64,000 nt of DNA from CAVSJR01 sp963728285 (lineage in GTDB: Bacteria; Actinomycetota; UBA4738; HRBIN12). Below the pieces are notes generated by a model. It searched no databases. It saw only the letters and a list, made by a program, of their open reading frames with translations, and had not been told where the DNA came from. The DNA lies in contig CAVSJR010000001.1 in assembly GCA_963728285.1 (NCBI GenBank), forward strand, positions 744,001-808,000, in the 5' to 3' direction. The position numbers and the translations under genes are program-made. This document shows, piece after piece, positions 54,062 through 63,614 of the stretch. How positions within the stretch are numbered: the first letter of the stretch is position 1; the number at the start of each line of letters is the position of its first letter.

Positions 54062-54394
54062 CTAGGCCATCGCGAGATGCGGGTCGAGCTCCTTGAGCAG
54101 CGCGTCCTTGCCTCGCGCGCCCACCACGCGCGCGACCTCCTCGCCTCCGACGAACAGGATCAACGAGGGGATGCTCATGACGCCGTACTTGCGGGTCACC
54201 TCGGGGTTGTCATCGATATTCAGCTTCGCGACGCGCAGGGCCTCCGCCTTCTCCACGCCGATCTCCTCGACGACGGGGGAGACCATGTGGCAGGGCACGC
54301 ACCACTCGGCCCAGAAGTCGACGAGCACCGGGGCGTCGGCCTCGAGCACCGTGGTCTGGAAATCCCCGTCGGTCACATCTCCGATGTTGGCCAT
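54062..54394 (-). CDS. trxA: thioredoxin with a WCVPC active site
   Basis: 110 residues, ATG 54394 after GAGGAGGC. VLVDFWAEWCVPCHMVSPVV carries the redox pair; the usual WCGPC has Gly where Val stands here. YGVMSIPSLILFVGGEEVAR has the cis-Pro. The Val should shift the redox potential. It lies downstream of trxB (112 bp) on the same strand, which should reduce it. It could also feed the thioredoxin-dependent ArsC. Confidence 0.93.
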   Translation of the reverse strand: MANIGDVTDGDFQTTVLEADAPVLVDFWAEWCVPCHMVSPVVEEIGVEKAEALRVAKLNIDDNPEVTRKYGVMSIPSLILFVGGEEVARVVGARGKDALLKELDPHLAMA

Positions 54395-54506
54395 CTGTGA
54401 TGCCTCCTCTTCTTCATAGCTTCATTCGCGGGCACGTGGCGCACCACCGATGTGCGCTCCGTGTCGTTCCAACAGCGTGGGCCCCACGGCGATTCCGCGG
54501 ACCGGG

Positions 54507-55451
54507 CTAGGCTCGATGCGCGCCGTGCGCCTCGGCCTCGAGGAATCGTTCGGCGTCGATCGCGGCCTTGGAGCCCGTGCCTGCGGCGGTCACGGCCTGA
54601 CGATAGATCCTGTCGACGACGTCACCTGCGGCGAAGACCCCGGCCACGTTCGTGAGCGTTCGCGGCTCCTTCACGACGATATAGCCGCCGTCGTCGAGCT
54701 TGAGTTGCCCCTCGAACAGCTCGGTGTTCGGCCGATGGCCGATCGCCACGAACACCCCGTCGGTCGCCACGTCCGTTCGCTCGCCCGTCTTCACGTTTCG
54801 CAGGCGGGCGCCGGTCACCGCGTCGTCGCCGAGGATCTCTTCGACCACCGTATCCCAGGTCACGTCGATCTTGGGGTTCGACAGCGCCCGGTCCTGCATG
54901 ATCTTCGAGGCCCGGAACTCGTCGCGCCGATGCACGATCCCCACCTTGTTGGCGAACTTGGTGAGGAACGTCGCCTCCTCCATCGCGGAGTCCCCGCCTC
55001 CGACGACGAGCAGATCCCGATCGCGGAAGAAGAACCCGTCGCAGGTGGCGCAGGACGAGACGCCGCGGCCGCGAAGATGCTCCTCCCCCGGGACGTCGAG
55101 CCAGATGGCGGTCGCGCCGGTCGCGATGATGAGCGTCTTCGCCCGCCACTCCTCGTCGCCGGCCCAGACCCCGAAGGGTCGCGATGAGAGGTCGACGCGT
55201 GTGGCGCTCTGGTGCAACAGCTCGGCTCCGAACCTGGCCGCCTGCTTGTCCATCTGCTCCATGAGCTCCGGGCCCATGATCGCGTCCGCGAAGCCGGGAT
55301 AGTTCTCCACCTCGGTCGTCAGCATGAGCTGCCCGCCGGCGTCCAGGCCCTTGAGGACCAGGGGCGCGAGGTTGCCGCGCGCCGCGTACAGGGCGGCGGT
55401 GTAGCCGGCGGGTCCGGACCCGAGGATGACGACGTTGCGCTCTTCAGCCAT
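54507..55451 (-). CDS. trxB: thioredoxin-disulfide reductase
   Basis: 314 residues from ATG 55451. FAD motif VVILGSGPAGYTAALYAARG, the redox pair SSCATCDGFFFRDRDLLVVG, NADPH motif VVGGGDSAMEEATFL, and the final FAD-binding VAGVFAAGDVVDRIYRQAVT. It transfers electrons from NADPH to thioredoxin. Intact and upstream of trxA. Confidence 0.95.
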   Translation of the reverse strand: MAEERNVVILGSGPAGYTAALYAARGNLAPLVLKGLDAGGQLMLTTEVENYPGFADAIMGPELMEQMDKQAARFGAELLHQSATRVDLSSRPFGVWAGDEEWRAKTLIIATGATAIWLDVPGEEHLRGRGVSSCATCDGFFFRDRDLLVVGGGDSAMEEATFLTKFANKVGIVHRRDEFRASKIMQDRALSNPKIDVTWDTVVEEILGDDAVTGARLRNVKTGERTDVATDGVFVAIGHRPNTELFEGQLKLDDGGYIVVKEPRTLTNVAGVFAAGDVVDRIYRQAVTAAGTGSKAAIDAERFLEAEAHGAHRA

Positions 55452-55569
55452 TGTTCGCACCATTCTCCCATAGGGCACAACCACGCCGTATTCCGAGACC
55501 TTCCCGGCCGACCGAGGGGCACGGCGAGGGCGGAGGGCGAGGACCGGCGTCTCGACGCGGCGGTGGGAG

Positions 55570-56362
55570 TCAGGTTCGCCGTTGCGTGAACGAGATCAGC
55601 TCGCAGGCATCCCGCGCGAGCACCCAGACGAGGATCCGATCGGACGCCTCCCCCGGCGGGGTCTGACGGGCGACGCCCAGGTACGCGGGCCTGCCTTGAT
55701 AGGTCGCCTCGATGACTGCGAATCGGGGTGGCACCCTGGGCGGCCGACGCCCATCGACGGACGCACTGGATCGCCTGTTCGGCTCCCGGCGGCTGCCGCG
55801 CCAGCGCCTGTTCGGGTGCGCCCGCCTCGTCGGCGGTCCCCGCCGCCGTGCCGCCCGCCTCGTCGGCCGCGAGCGCCGCGACATCGGCCGGCTCGTAGTC
55901 GATGTCCTGGCGCTCCACGATCGGTGGCCCCGATCCGCTCGGCGTCGGCATCGCCGCATTCGGCACCTCCTCGCTGCTCGCCGCGGCCGATGTGCCGGCC
56001 GAATCGCTCGACGACAGGCGAGGGAGGGCGACGGCGATCACGCCGACGATGACGGCCGCGGCCGCCAGGCCCGCCAGCCATCTGCGGGCGTCCCGGCGGC
56101 CCGCGCCGCCGAGCTCCGCCGAGCCCTCCCGATCGAGCGCGTGAGCGGCGGCGCGCCTCGTCCCCGCCGGGACGTCGACCTCGGGGAGCTCGCGAAGGCG
56201 CTCCCGGGCGGCCTCGGCCAGTCGCACGTCCTCGCGGCACGTCTCGCACTCGGCGAGGTGGCGCTCGACCGCCTCGAGCCCGTCGTCCGCCAGGGATCGA
56301 TCCACGTAGGCGGCGAGGAGCTCCTCGGGGTGGCTGCCGGAGTCGGGCATTCGGGTAGTCAT
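55570..56362 (-). CDS. anti-sigma factor with zinc-finger (frameshifted)
   Basis: About 263 residues. The N-terminal HC2 motif HLAECETC (H-x3-C-x2-C) is the zinc anti-sigma domain. One membrane helix follows (WLAGLAAAAVIVGVIAVALP), then a Ser/Ala-rich external part. After a shift near 55730 the end reads EATYQGRPAYLGVARQTPPG and VLARDACELISFTQ. The start overlaps the sigma gene stop (ATGA), the usual coupling of ECF sigma and anti-sigma. Confidence 0.85.
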
Positions 56363-56943
56363 CGGATCCGCCCCTTGGACGGACGCTCGCCTCGCTCAGG
56401 TTCCCCGACGCCCAGAGCACGGGCGAGCGCCACGCGGCCGCGGTGGAGCCTCGACTTCACGGTTCCCACCGGCACGCCCAGGATGTCGGCCACCTCCTGA
56501 ACCGGAACGTCCTGAGCGTCGTGGAGGACCAGCGCGGCGCGGAATTCCTCGGGGATCGCCAGGAGCGCTCGCTGCACCTCGATCGCGCCGGTCGTCTCAT
56601 CGGCGTGATCGGGCGCCGGATCGATGCGTTCGTCCTCGACCGGGTGGTCCTTCGAGGAGGCGAGCACCGGCGCTCGTCCTCGCTTGCGCAGCAGGTCGTA
56701 CGAAGCGTTGATCGCCACTCGGTGGAGCCAGGTGGTGAACGCGGCCTCCCCTCGGAACGACGAGAGCTTTCGATAGGCGGTGAGGAACGCATCCTGCGTC
56801 GCGTCGCTCGCGTCGTCGAGGTCGCCGACCATGCGGAGGCAGAGGTTGTAGACGCGGCGTTCGTGGCGCTCCATCAACCGGGTGAAGGCGGAGCGATCCC
56901 CGTCGGCCGCTCGTCGAACGAGGTCCTCGTCCGAGTCGGTCAC
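56359..56943 (-). CDS. ECF-type RNA polymerase sigma factor (SigM-like)
   Basis: 194 residues. Region 2: FTRLMERHERRVYNLCLRMV, DATQDAFLTAYRKLSSFRGE. Region 4: RALLAIPEEFRAALVLHDAQ, VPVQEVADILGVPVGTVKSR. It precedes a zinc anti-sigma and lies near trxB, trxA and cwlM on one side and murJ on the other, the mycobacterial SigM arrangement, so a cell-wall stress regulon is likely (inference). GTG start at 56943. Confidence 0.92.
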   Translation of the reverse strand: MTDSDEDLVRRAADGDRSAFTRLMERHERRVYNLCLRMVGDLDDASDATQDAFLTAYRKLSSFRGEAAFTTWLHRVAINASYDLLRKRGRAPVLASSKDHPVEDERIDPAPDHADETTGAIEVQRALLAIPEEFRAALVLHDAQDVPVQEVADILGVPVGTVKSRLHRGRVALARALGVGEPERGERPSKGRIR

Positions 56944-56959
56944 GATGCGCGCGACGCGA

Positions 56960-57376
56960 TCACGGCGCCGGAGCGGCCGTCGAGGTGGCCACGACCTTGG
57001 TGAGGTCCTCCAGGGCGTCGACGCGCTTCGCGACGATCGTGCTGGCGGTCTCGCGCACGGTGATCGTCACGTCGCCCGTCCCGGGGTCGATGACGCAGCC
57101 GCCCTTCGGGATCCTGGCGGTGTGATTGGCCTCCTCGACCGTCTCCACCGCCGTCTGACATGCGCCGCGGAGATCGTGCGACTGCTTGTAGGCGTAGGCG
57201 GTTTCCTCCGCAGCGCGATCCGCGGCGTCCGCCGTGCGGTACCTGGCGCTCAGGATGGAGACGGCATCGAGGGCGCCGACGCCGAGGACGGCGAGGATCA
57301 GCAGGGTGATGACGAGCGCCTTGCCGACCAGGCCGCGCTCGTCGTGCGCCCCCGCATGGAGGCGACGCTCGTTCAT
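56960..57376 (-). CDS. membrane-anchored protein of unknown function
   Basis: 138 residues, ATG 57376 overlapping the murJ stop. A short basic N-terminus, one membrane helix (LVGKALVITLLILAVLGVGA), and an external part with two Cys (RGACQTAVETVEEANHTARI, GGCVIDPGTGDVTITV). The layout resembles TadE-like pilin-fold proteins, but no family is certain. Transcribed with murJ and just upstream of the sigma gene. Confidence 0.7.
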   Translation of the reverse strand: MNERRLHAGAHDERGLVGKALVITLLILAVLGVGALDAVSILSARYRTADAADRAAEETAYAYKQSHDLRGACQTAVETVEEANHTARIPKGGCVIDPGTGDVTITVRETASTIVAKRVDALEDLTKVVATSTAAPAP

Positions 57377-59076
57377 CGATGAAATCTCGCCATGATCGCT
57401 CGCTTGACGGTATCGACCTCCTCGATGCGCAAGATAAGGGCGGAGGCGACAAAGACAAGCACCCCCGTGGTCACGCCGGCGAACACCTGGATCGCCTGGC
57501 CCGAGACGCTCGCGGTGCCGACGGCCCGGCCGACCGCGTCGGCGACGAGCCGGGCGGCGGCGGCCGATGCCACGGAGGCCGCCACGACGCGGGCGATCGT
57601 GCCGAGGGTGGCGCGGCCGTCGAGCCGCCCGACGCGTCGCCGGATGACCACGAGGGAGAGCGTCGCCGCGAACGCGTAGGCCGCGGCATAGCCGAGGGCG
57701 AGGCCCTGGACGCCGAGGTCGAGGGCGAAGACCAGCGCCAGGTTCGCCACGATGTTGACGGTGACGGCGCCGACGTTGATGAGCGCGGGCGTTCGAGTGT
57801 CCTGCATGGCGTAGAACGCGCGCAGCAGGAGCTGGAAGAGGGAGAAGGGAAACATCCCCACCGAGAACGCGACGAGGATGGACGCCACCAGGCGCGCCTC
57901 GGCGGGATCCACCGCGCCGCGCTCGAAGAGCAGTCGGACGATGGGAAGGGCGAGCGCGATGTAGCCGAGGGCCGCGGGCACGATGACCACGGCGTTCAAT
58001 CGGATGCCCCTCGAGAGCAGCGTGCCGTAGCTCGCCAGGTCCCCCGCCGCGAAGCTCGCCGACATGCCCGGCAGGATCGCCGTGAACACGGACACCGCGA
58101 AGATCGCGTGGGGGAGCTGGAAGATCACGAACGCGACGACGTAGGCGGTGTAGTCGCCGTCGCCCAGGCCGTAGGCGATGACGATGACGATGAGCAGGCC
58201 GATCTGATTGACGGCCACGTAGACGATCGTCCACTTCGCCAGATGGGCGATCCGGAGGACCGCCTCGTGCCGCCAGTGGAAGTTCCAGCGCCACCGCCAT
58301 CCCAGGCGGCGAAGGGCGGGAAGCAGCACGAGGCTCATCGCGGCGACGCCCGCCGTGGTCCCGATCGCCAGGACCAGGCGTTGCGTCGTCGTGATCGTGT
58401 ACGGCGTGGGCGGGTGGTCTCCCGGAAGCAAGGCCACGGCGATGAACGTCGCGGTGCCGATGAGGTTGTTGAGGACCGGCGCGAACATCGGAGGGGCGAA
58501 TCGCCGGTGCGCGTTGAGCAGCCCGGTCGCGACGGCCCCGATCCCATAGAAGGCGATCTGCGGGACGAACCACCGGAGGAAGTAGGTGCCCAGCGCCTGG
58601 GCCTGCGCGTCCTGCGCACCTCCGACCGTGTACAGGCGGATGATCGCCGGCGCGGCCACGATCCCGAGCAGGGCGATCGCGGACAGCGAGACCACCGTCA
58701 GCGTCATCACCCGCTGCGACACGTCCCACGCCTCGTCCCTTCCTCGCGACTGCATCCAGTCGACGAACACGGGGACGAAGACCGATGAGAGCACGCCCCC
58801 GAGGGCGAGCTCGTAGATGATGTTCGGCGTCGTGTTGGCGACGTTGAACGTGTCGGCCATGCGCGATCCCGCGATGCCGAGGGCGTAGGTCATGGCGGCG
58901 AGCCGCACGAACCCCGTCACCCGGGAGAGGCTCGTCCCGACGGACATGACGGCCGTGTTCTTCAGGATCTGCGTTTGCGAGTCGGGGTCGTCGGCGGCGG
59001 GTGGGGCGGGAGGCGTGCCCGGATCCGGCACCGTCACGTCGTTCGGCGCCGGGATGGTAGGAACCTCCTTCCCCAC
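57373..59076 (-). CDS. murJ: lipid II flippase MurJ
   Basis: 567 residues, intact. A Pro-rich N-terminus precedes about 14 membrane helices of the MviN fold: GTSLSRVTGFVRLAAMTYAL, IYELALGGVLSSVFVPVFVD, GYIALALPIVRLLFERGAVD, FSLFQLLLRAFYAMQDTRTP. It flips lipid II across the membrane. It overlaps the DUF6049 gene by 43 bp and is followed by the small membrane-anchored protein (ATGA). Confidence 0.93.
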   Translation of the reverse strand: MGKEVPTIPAPNDVTVPDPGTPPAPPAADDPDSQTQILKNTAVMSVGTSLSRVTGFVRLAAMTYALGIAGSRMADTFNVANTTPNIIYELALGGVLSSVFVPVFVDWMQSRGRDEAWDVSQRVMTLTVVSLSAIALLGIVAAPAIIRLYTVGGAQDAQAQALGTYFLRWFVPQIAFYGIGAVATGLLNAHRRFAPPMFAPVLNNLIGTATFIAVALLPGDHPPTPYTITTTQRLVLAIGTTAGVAAMSLVLLPALRRLGWRWRWNFHWRHEAVLRIAHLAKWTIVYVAVNQIGLLIVIVIAYGLGDGDYTAYVVAFVIFQLPHAIFAVSVFTAILPGMSASFAAGDLASYGTLLSRGIRLNAVVIVPAALGYIALALPIVRLLFERGAVDPAEARLVASILVAFSVGMFPFSLFQLLLRAFYAMQDTRTPALINVGAVTVNIVANLALVFALDLGVQGLALGYAAAYAFAATLSLVVIRRRVGRLDGRATLGTIARVVAASVASAAAARLVADAVGRAVGTASVSGQAIQVFAGVTTGVLVFVASALILRIEEVDTVKRAIMARFHR

Positions 59077-61091
59077 AGCGCGAGGAGCGCGACGGCGGCC
59101 CCGATCGTGATGACGAGCGCGAAGCGGTTGTATGCGGTGGAGCGCACGGCGATGGTCGTGTCGCTGATCGGGCGTCCCGAGGGGGCCAGGAGCTCCACCT
59201 GCACGGGGAACTCACCCGTCGTCTTGAGCTCGACGTCGAAGGTGATCGCCTGCTGCGGCTCGGTCAGCGTCAGCCGCCGAGTCTGCTCCCCGCCGATCGT
59301 GAGATGGGGCGACAGCAGGTGCACGTTGACCGACACGGGCTGGCCGGTGTTGTTCACGACCTGAAGCGGGATCTGCCCGGTCCGCGATGCGAACGTGACC
59401 AGGGGAACGGCGTCGACGCGGATACGGCCGAGGAAGGCGTTCACGCGACCGTCGATCGCCCGGATCTGCGCCAGGCCGGCGGCCTCGTCGTTCAGAAACT
59501 GGGCGCCCTCCAGCAGCAGGAGCTGTGTCTTGAGTTGCTTCGGATCGGTGCTCGGCGCGACCAGCATCGAGCGATAGCTGTCGATCAGGCGGCGGGAATG
59601 CTTGATCGCCGACGCGTAGCCGGCGGAGAACGTCCGCACGTCGAGTGGGACGACCACGCTCGGCTCGTCGGGAGGTGGGAATTCGTCGACGAGGCCCGTC
59701 GCGGTCACGGGGCGTACGAACGGAGCCGCGGCGATCCGTCTGATGAGCGCCGGCGCCAGGGCCGCGTTGGGCTCGGTCCGGTCCGGGACCGCGACCGCGA
59801 AGGGCCGTTCGATGCCCGGTTGCTCGAGCCAGATGGCTGCGATCTCGCCGATCGCCTGCTGGGCCGCGAGCACAGGATCCGTCTCCGCCGTCACCGACGT
59901 GAGGAGATCCTGCACGCCGGCGTGCGGGACGACCGCGGCGACGGCCTCATCCGGTGCGGCCGCCGACGCAAGGCGCCTGACGGAGGGCGGCGCGAACCCC
60001 CGCGGCTGCGCGTCCGCCGGAACGACGTCGGGGTCGAGCATCAGCACGCGAGCTCCCTGCGCCACGAGCTGATCGATCGCCTCCGGGGTGACGGCGGAGT
60101 TCGGCGGATACATGAGGGCCGCGGGAGCTCGCTCGCCGAGCAGGCGATTGACCAGCCCCCGTCCCCTCGTGATCTGCGCGGGAAGGTCCCTCGAGAGGTT
60201 CTCGAGGAGCGAGGGGATCGAGGCCGCGCCGAACGGCCACGCGGAGATCCTCACGACGCCGCTCTGGGCGATCGCCCGAAGGTCGGCGAGGATGCCGGCG
60301 GCGGTCGCGGAGCCGGCCTCGCCCTCGGCCACCGTCCGCACGCCTTCACCGTCCACGACGGAATAGCCCTGGCGCATCCGGTCCAGCTGATAGAGCAGCA
60401 CCGGGGAGGCGACCACGTCCAGCGGCGCACGATGGTCGGATGCCAGCTCGTCGCGGATGGCCGCGACGGCGGCGCCGATGCGCCCGCGCGGTTCGATGTC
60501 GGCCTCCAGCTCGCTGCTCGTGAAGACGCCCTCGGCGTCGAGCAGGAACGGGGCCGTGAGGGCCACCCTCGTCGAGACCGCGATCGGGTGCTGCGGCCGG
60601 CGTACGACGACCACGATCGCGCTGCGGACCGTCGCGACGACCACGTTCCCGGACAGCAGCTCGAGCTTCAGCGGGTAGACGTAGGACTGGACCGTCGAGA
60701 TCCCGTCGCTTTGCATCCGCAGCTGGATCCCGAAATGGCGCGTCCCGCCGGACTGCAACGTTCCGTCGATCGGCTGCGCGCTGGTTCGAACGATGGCGCT
60801 CCCGGCGGGATCGGTCTGGAGCGAGGACTCGTAGGCTCCGATCGAGAGCACCTGCGACCAGACGGTCGCGCGGAGCGAGAGGTTGTCGAGCGGATCGCCT
60901 CCATCGTTTCGGGCGAGGATCTGCGCCGAGACCTCGGGCTCCCTCGGCGTGGCGAAGGGGGTCTGGGAGGAGAGCGTCACCGCGACCGCGCTCCCGTCCT
61001 GTCCGACGGCCGCCGGCGTGACGACGAGGAGCGGGAGCAGAGCCAGGAGGAAGGCGGCGATCCGTCGGATGCTCATGCCGGCGCCGCTCAT
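59034..61091 (-). CDS. DUF6049-family secreted/membrane protein
   Basis: 685 residues, intact. A signal peptide (IAAFLLALLPLLVVTPAAVG) starts a long external chain and one C-terminal membrane helix (ALVITIGAAVALLALWG) with a basic end (RRFLPSRRRTT). DUF6049 proteins lie beside murJ in actinobacteria (as in mycobacteria) and their function is unknown. The overlap with murJ suggests coupled synthesis. ATG 61091 or 61076. Confidence 0.88.
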   Translation of the reverse strand: MSGAGMSIRRIAAFLLALLPLLVVTPAAVGQDGSAVAVTLSSQTPFATPREPEVSAQILARNDGGDPLDNLSLRATVWSQVLSIGAYESSLQTDPAGSAIVRTSAQPIDGTLQSGGTRHFGIQLRMQSDGISTVQSYVYPLKLELLSGNVVVATVRSAIVVVVRRPQHPIAVSTRVALTAPFLLDAEGVFTSSELEADIEPRGRIGAAVAAIRDELASDHRAPLDVVASPVLLYQLDRMRQGYSVVDGEGVRTVAEGEAGSATAAGILADLRAIAQSGVVRISAWPFGAASIPSLLENLSRDLPAQITRGRGLVNRLLGERAPAALMYPPNSAVTPEAIDQLVAQGARVLMLDPDVVPADAQPRGFAPPSVRRLASAAAPDEAVAAVVPHAGVQDLLTSVTAETDPVLAAQQAIGEIAAIWLEQPGIERPFAVAVPDRTEPNAALAPALIRRIAAAPFVRPVTATGLVDEFPPPDEPSVVVPLDVRTFSAGYASAIKHSRRLIDSYRSMLVAPSTDPKQLKTQLLLLEGAQFLNDEAAGLAQIRAIDGRVNAFLGRIRVDAVPLVTFASRTGQIPLQVVNNTGQPVSVNVHLLSPHLTIGGEQTRRLTLTEPQQAITFDVELKTTGEFPVQVELLAPSGRPISDTTIAVRSTAYNRFALVITIGAAVALLALWGRRFLPSRRRTT

Positions 61092-61092
61092 C

Positions 61093-61879
61093 CTACCCGG
61101 CCCGCCCTTCGCCGCCCGTGAGGATGATCGCCTGGCTCACGCCGTAGGCGACGGCGACCAGGCCGAGGAAGCCACCGACCAGGAGCCGGAGCGTGCGCTC
61201 GCGCGTCCCCAGGGCGATCCTCGCGCCGACCCGCGCGCCGGCCACCGAGCCGAGGGCCAGCACGAGCGCGATCCTCCAGTCGATGTGCCCGAGCGCGGCG
61301 TGCACCGCCGCTCCGGGAACGACGATGGCGACGATGGCCGCGAGCGACGTGCCGAGCGCGCGCTTCAGGGGCATCCCGAGCCACCCGGCGAGCATCGGCA
61401 CGATCACGATTCCACCCCCGATCCCGAGGAGCCCCGAGGCGAGGCCGGCGATCAGGCCGATGCCCGCGTAGGCCCACACCGTTGCCTCGCGCCGCGCGGC
61501 CGCCTCCCTCACGGTCGCACCCCGCGCAACCTCGACGGCCTGCCACGCGAGCAGGACGGCGGTGACGATGAGAAGGAGGTGCCCGTTCACGATCCCCGTC
61601 AGCGCGGCGCCCCGCGGCGGCGGCGAACGCGCCGAAGACGGATATCCACGCGGCCGCCCGCAGGTCGATCTGGCCCGAGCGACGGTAGGTCTCCGCCCCG
61701 ACGATGGCCGTCGGGAAGATCACGGGAAGGGGCGTGGCGACCGCCACGACGGGCGCGACGCCGTAGATCGCCGAGATCGCCGGCGTCGACACGATGCCGC
61801 CTCCCACGCCGAACATGCCCGCCAGCACCCCTGCCGCGAATCCGGCGACCACGCCCAGGACCGCCTCGACCGGGCTCAC
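61093..61879 (-). CDS. TauE/SafE-family permease (frameshifted)
   Basis: About 262 residues with eight membrane helices. AGFAAGVLAGMFGVGGGIVS and, in the second frame after a shift near 61615, AGLASGLLGIGGGIVIVPML are the paired family motifs. These transporters export sulfite, sulfonates or other anions. GTG 61879 overlaps the Nudix stop, and the 3' end abuts DUF6049. Confidence 0.82.
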
Positions 61880-62316
61880 GAATCGGGGTCCGCGCTCAGC
61901 CGATCCACGGCGCGCTGCAGGACCTGCCGCTCACCGCGGTAGGCGGCGAGGCCCACGACCTCCTCCTTCGCGAACCACCGAACCTCCTCCATCTCATCGT
62001 CGTGGTCTCCGACGTCCCCGCCCGTGGCTCGGAGGAGGTACATGTGGACCAGCTTGCGGATCCTCGCCGAGTCCCACACGTAGAAGTACCGCGTATCTCC
62101 CAGCGACGCCTCGACCCGCGCCTCGAGGCCCGTCTCCTCCCGCACCTCCCGGATCGCCGCATCCTCGGGGGACTCCCCGGCCTCGATCTGGCCCTTCGGC
62201 AGGCCCCAGACGAGCTCTCCCCTGCGGGTCCGCCTGGCGGCGAGCGCGATCTCCACCGCCTCCCCGGTCCGCCGGTAGACGACGCCTCCGGCGGAGACCT
62301 CCTTGCGAACGCTCAT
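61876..62316 (-). CDS. Nudix hydrolase (second)
   Basis: 146 residues from ATG 62316. EVSAGGVVYRRTGEAVEIAL, WGLPKGQIEAGESPEDAAIR and EVREETGLE give the Nudix box GX5EX7REVXEETGX. It resembles MutT/diadenosine-type enzymes. It overlaps the TauE-like start (GTGA) and faces pilT divergently across 186 bp. Confidence 0.85.
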   Translation of the reverse strand: MSVRKEVSAGGVVYRRTGEAVEIALAARRTRRGELVWGLPKGQIEAGESPEDAAIREVREETGLEARVEASLGDTRYFYVWDSARIRKLVHMYLLRATGGDVGDHDDEMEEVRWFAKEEVVGLAAYRGERQVLQRAVDRLSADPDS

Positions 62317-62502
62317 CGCCCGCTCGCGTGCGTGGGGAAGGATCGGCGCACCATGTGGGGGGGATTGTAGGCGCCGCCCGCCGTCGGCCCGGGCCCTCCC
62401 GAGGCGGCCGTCCCGGCTCGGGCGGGGCCCCGAGGCATCGGCTTCAGGAGGCCTCGTGCCCGGCCGAAAGATGTAGGGACCTTCACAAGGGGCGTGCCCG
62501 GG

Positions 62503-63591
62503 ATGGACGTGATCGAGCTGCTTCGCCACATGGTCGAGCGTGGCGCCAGCGACCTGCATCTCAAGGCCGGAAACGTGCCGTTCATCCGCATCGACGGCAG
62601 CCTGCAGCCGGCGCCGTATCCGGTGCTGGTCCCGGCCGACACGCAGGCCTTCGCCGAGGCGCTCATGTCCGAGCGCAAGGCGAGGGAGTTCGCCGAGACG
62701 AGCGAGGCGGACCTCGGCTACACGCTCGCCGGCGTGGGGCGCTTCCGCGTCAACGTCTACCGGCAGCGGGGCCTGACCGGGCTGGCGATCCGCCGCGTCC
62801 GCTCGGACATCCCGACGTTCGACGAGCTGCGCCTGCCGCCCGTGATCAGGTCGCTCGCCGAGTCGCCCCGCGGGCTGATCCTCCTGACCGGCCCCACCGG
62901 GACGGGGAAGACCACCACGATCGCGTCGATGATCGGCCACATCAACAACACGCGGCGCGCGCACATCGTCACGATCGAGGACCCCATCGAGGTCGTTCAC
63001 GAGGACAACCTCTCGATCGTCGAGCAGCGAGAGGTCGGGCTCGACACGGATTCCTACAGCGCCGCGCTCAAACGCGTGATCCGCCAGGATCCCGACGTCA
63101 TCTTCGTGGGGGAGATCCGGGACTCCGAATCCGCCCTCTCCGCGATCCAGGCCGCCGAGACCGGCCATCTCGTGATCTCGACGCTGCACACCATCGACTG
63201 CACCGAGACCATCAACCGCGTGCTCGATCTGTTCCCGCCGCAGCAGCAGCGGGAGGTGCGGAGCTCGTTCGCGGGCGCCCTGCGCGGAATCCTCTCTCAG
63301 CGGCTCGTCGCCCGGGCCGACGGGCGCGGGCGCGTGCCCGCGGTCGAGGTCCTCGTCAACACCGGACGAATCTACGAGCGGATCATCGATCCCGACGCCA
63401 CCGTGGAGATCGTGGACGTCATCGCGGACGGCGGCTTCTACGGCATGCAGACGTTCGACCAGGCGCTCGTGAAGCTGGTCGAGGATGGCACGGTGGCGGA
63501 GGACGAAGCGCGCCGAGCCTCGACGAACCCGCACGACTTCGCCCTCGCGTTGCGGGGCGTGCTCGCCCGCACCGGCCCTCCCCTGAGCTAG
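62503..63591 (+). CDS. pilT: PilT-family twitching ATPase
   Basis: 362 residues from ATG 62503, after AAGGGG (GTG 62494 is too close to it). ELLRHMVERGASDLHLKAGN, Walker A LTGPTGTGKTTTIASMI, Asp box TIEDPIEVVHED, Walker B DVIFVGEIRDSE, and the His box AAETGHLVISTLHT. PilT retracts type IV pili. No pilin or other pil genes lie in the window, so pili may be encoded elsewhere. Intact. Confidence 0.92.
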   Translation: MDVIELLRHMVERGASDLHLKAGNVPFIRIDGSLQPAPYPVLVPADTQAFAEALMSERKAREFAETSEADLGYTLAGVGRFRVNVYRQRGLTGLAIRRVRSDIPTFDELRLPPVIRSLAESPRGLILLTGPTGTGKTTTIASMIGHINNTRRAHIVTIEDPIEVVHEDNLSIVEQREVGLDTDSYSAALKRVIRQDPDVIFVGEIRDSESALSAIQAAETGHLVISTLHTIDCTETINRVLDLFPPQQQREVRSSFAGALRGILSQRLVARADGRGRVPAVEVLVNTGRIYERIIDPDATVEIVDVIADGGFYGMQTFDQALVKLVEDGTVAEDEARRASTNPHDFALALRGVLARTGPPLS

Positions 63592-63614
63592 CCCGGCTCG
63601 TCGAGCTCGTCGAG

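Noticed and set aside
56960..59215. 751-codon minus-strand frame through murJ
   Set aside because: Shadow frame; its last 138 codons are the real membrane-anchored protein that starts at 57376.
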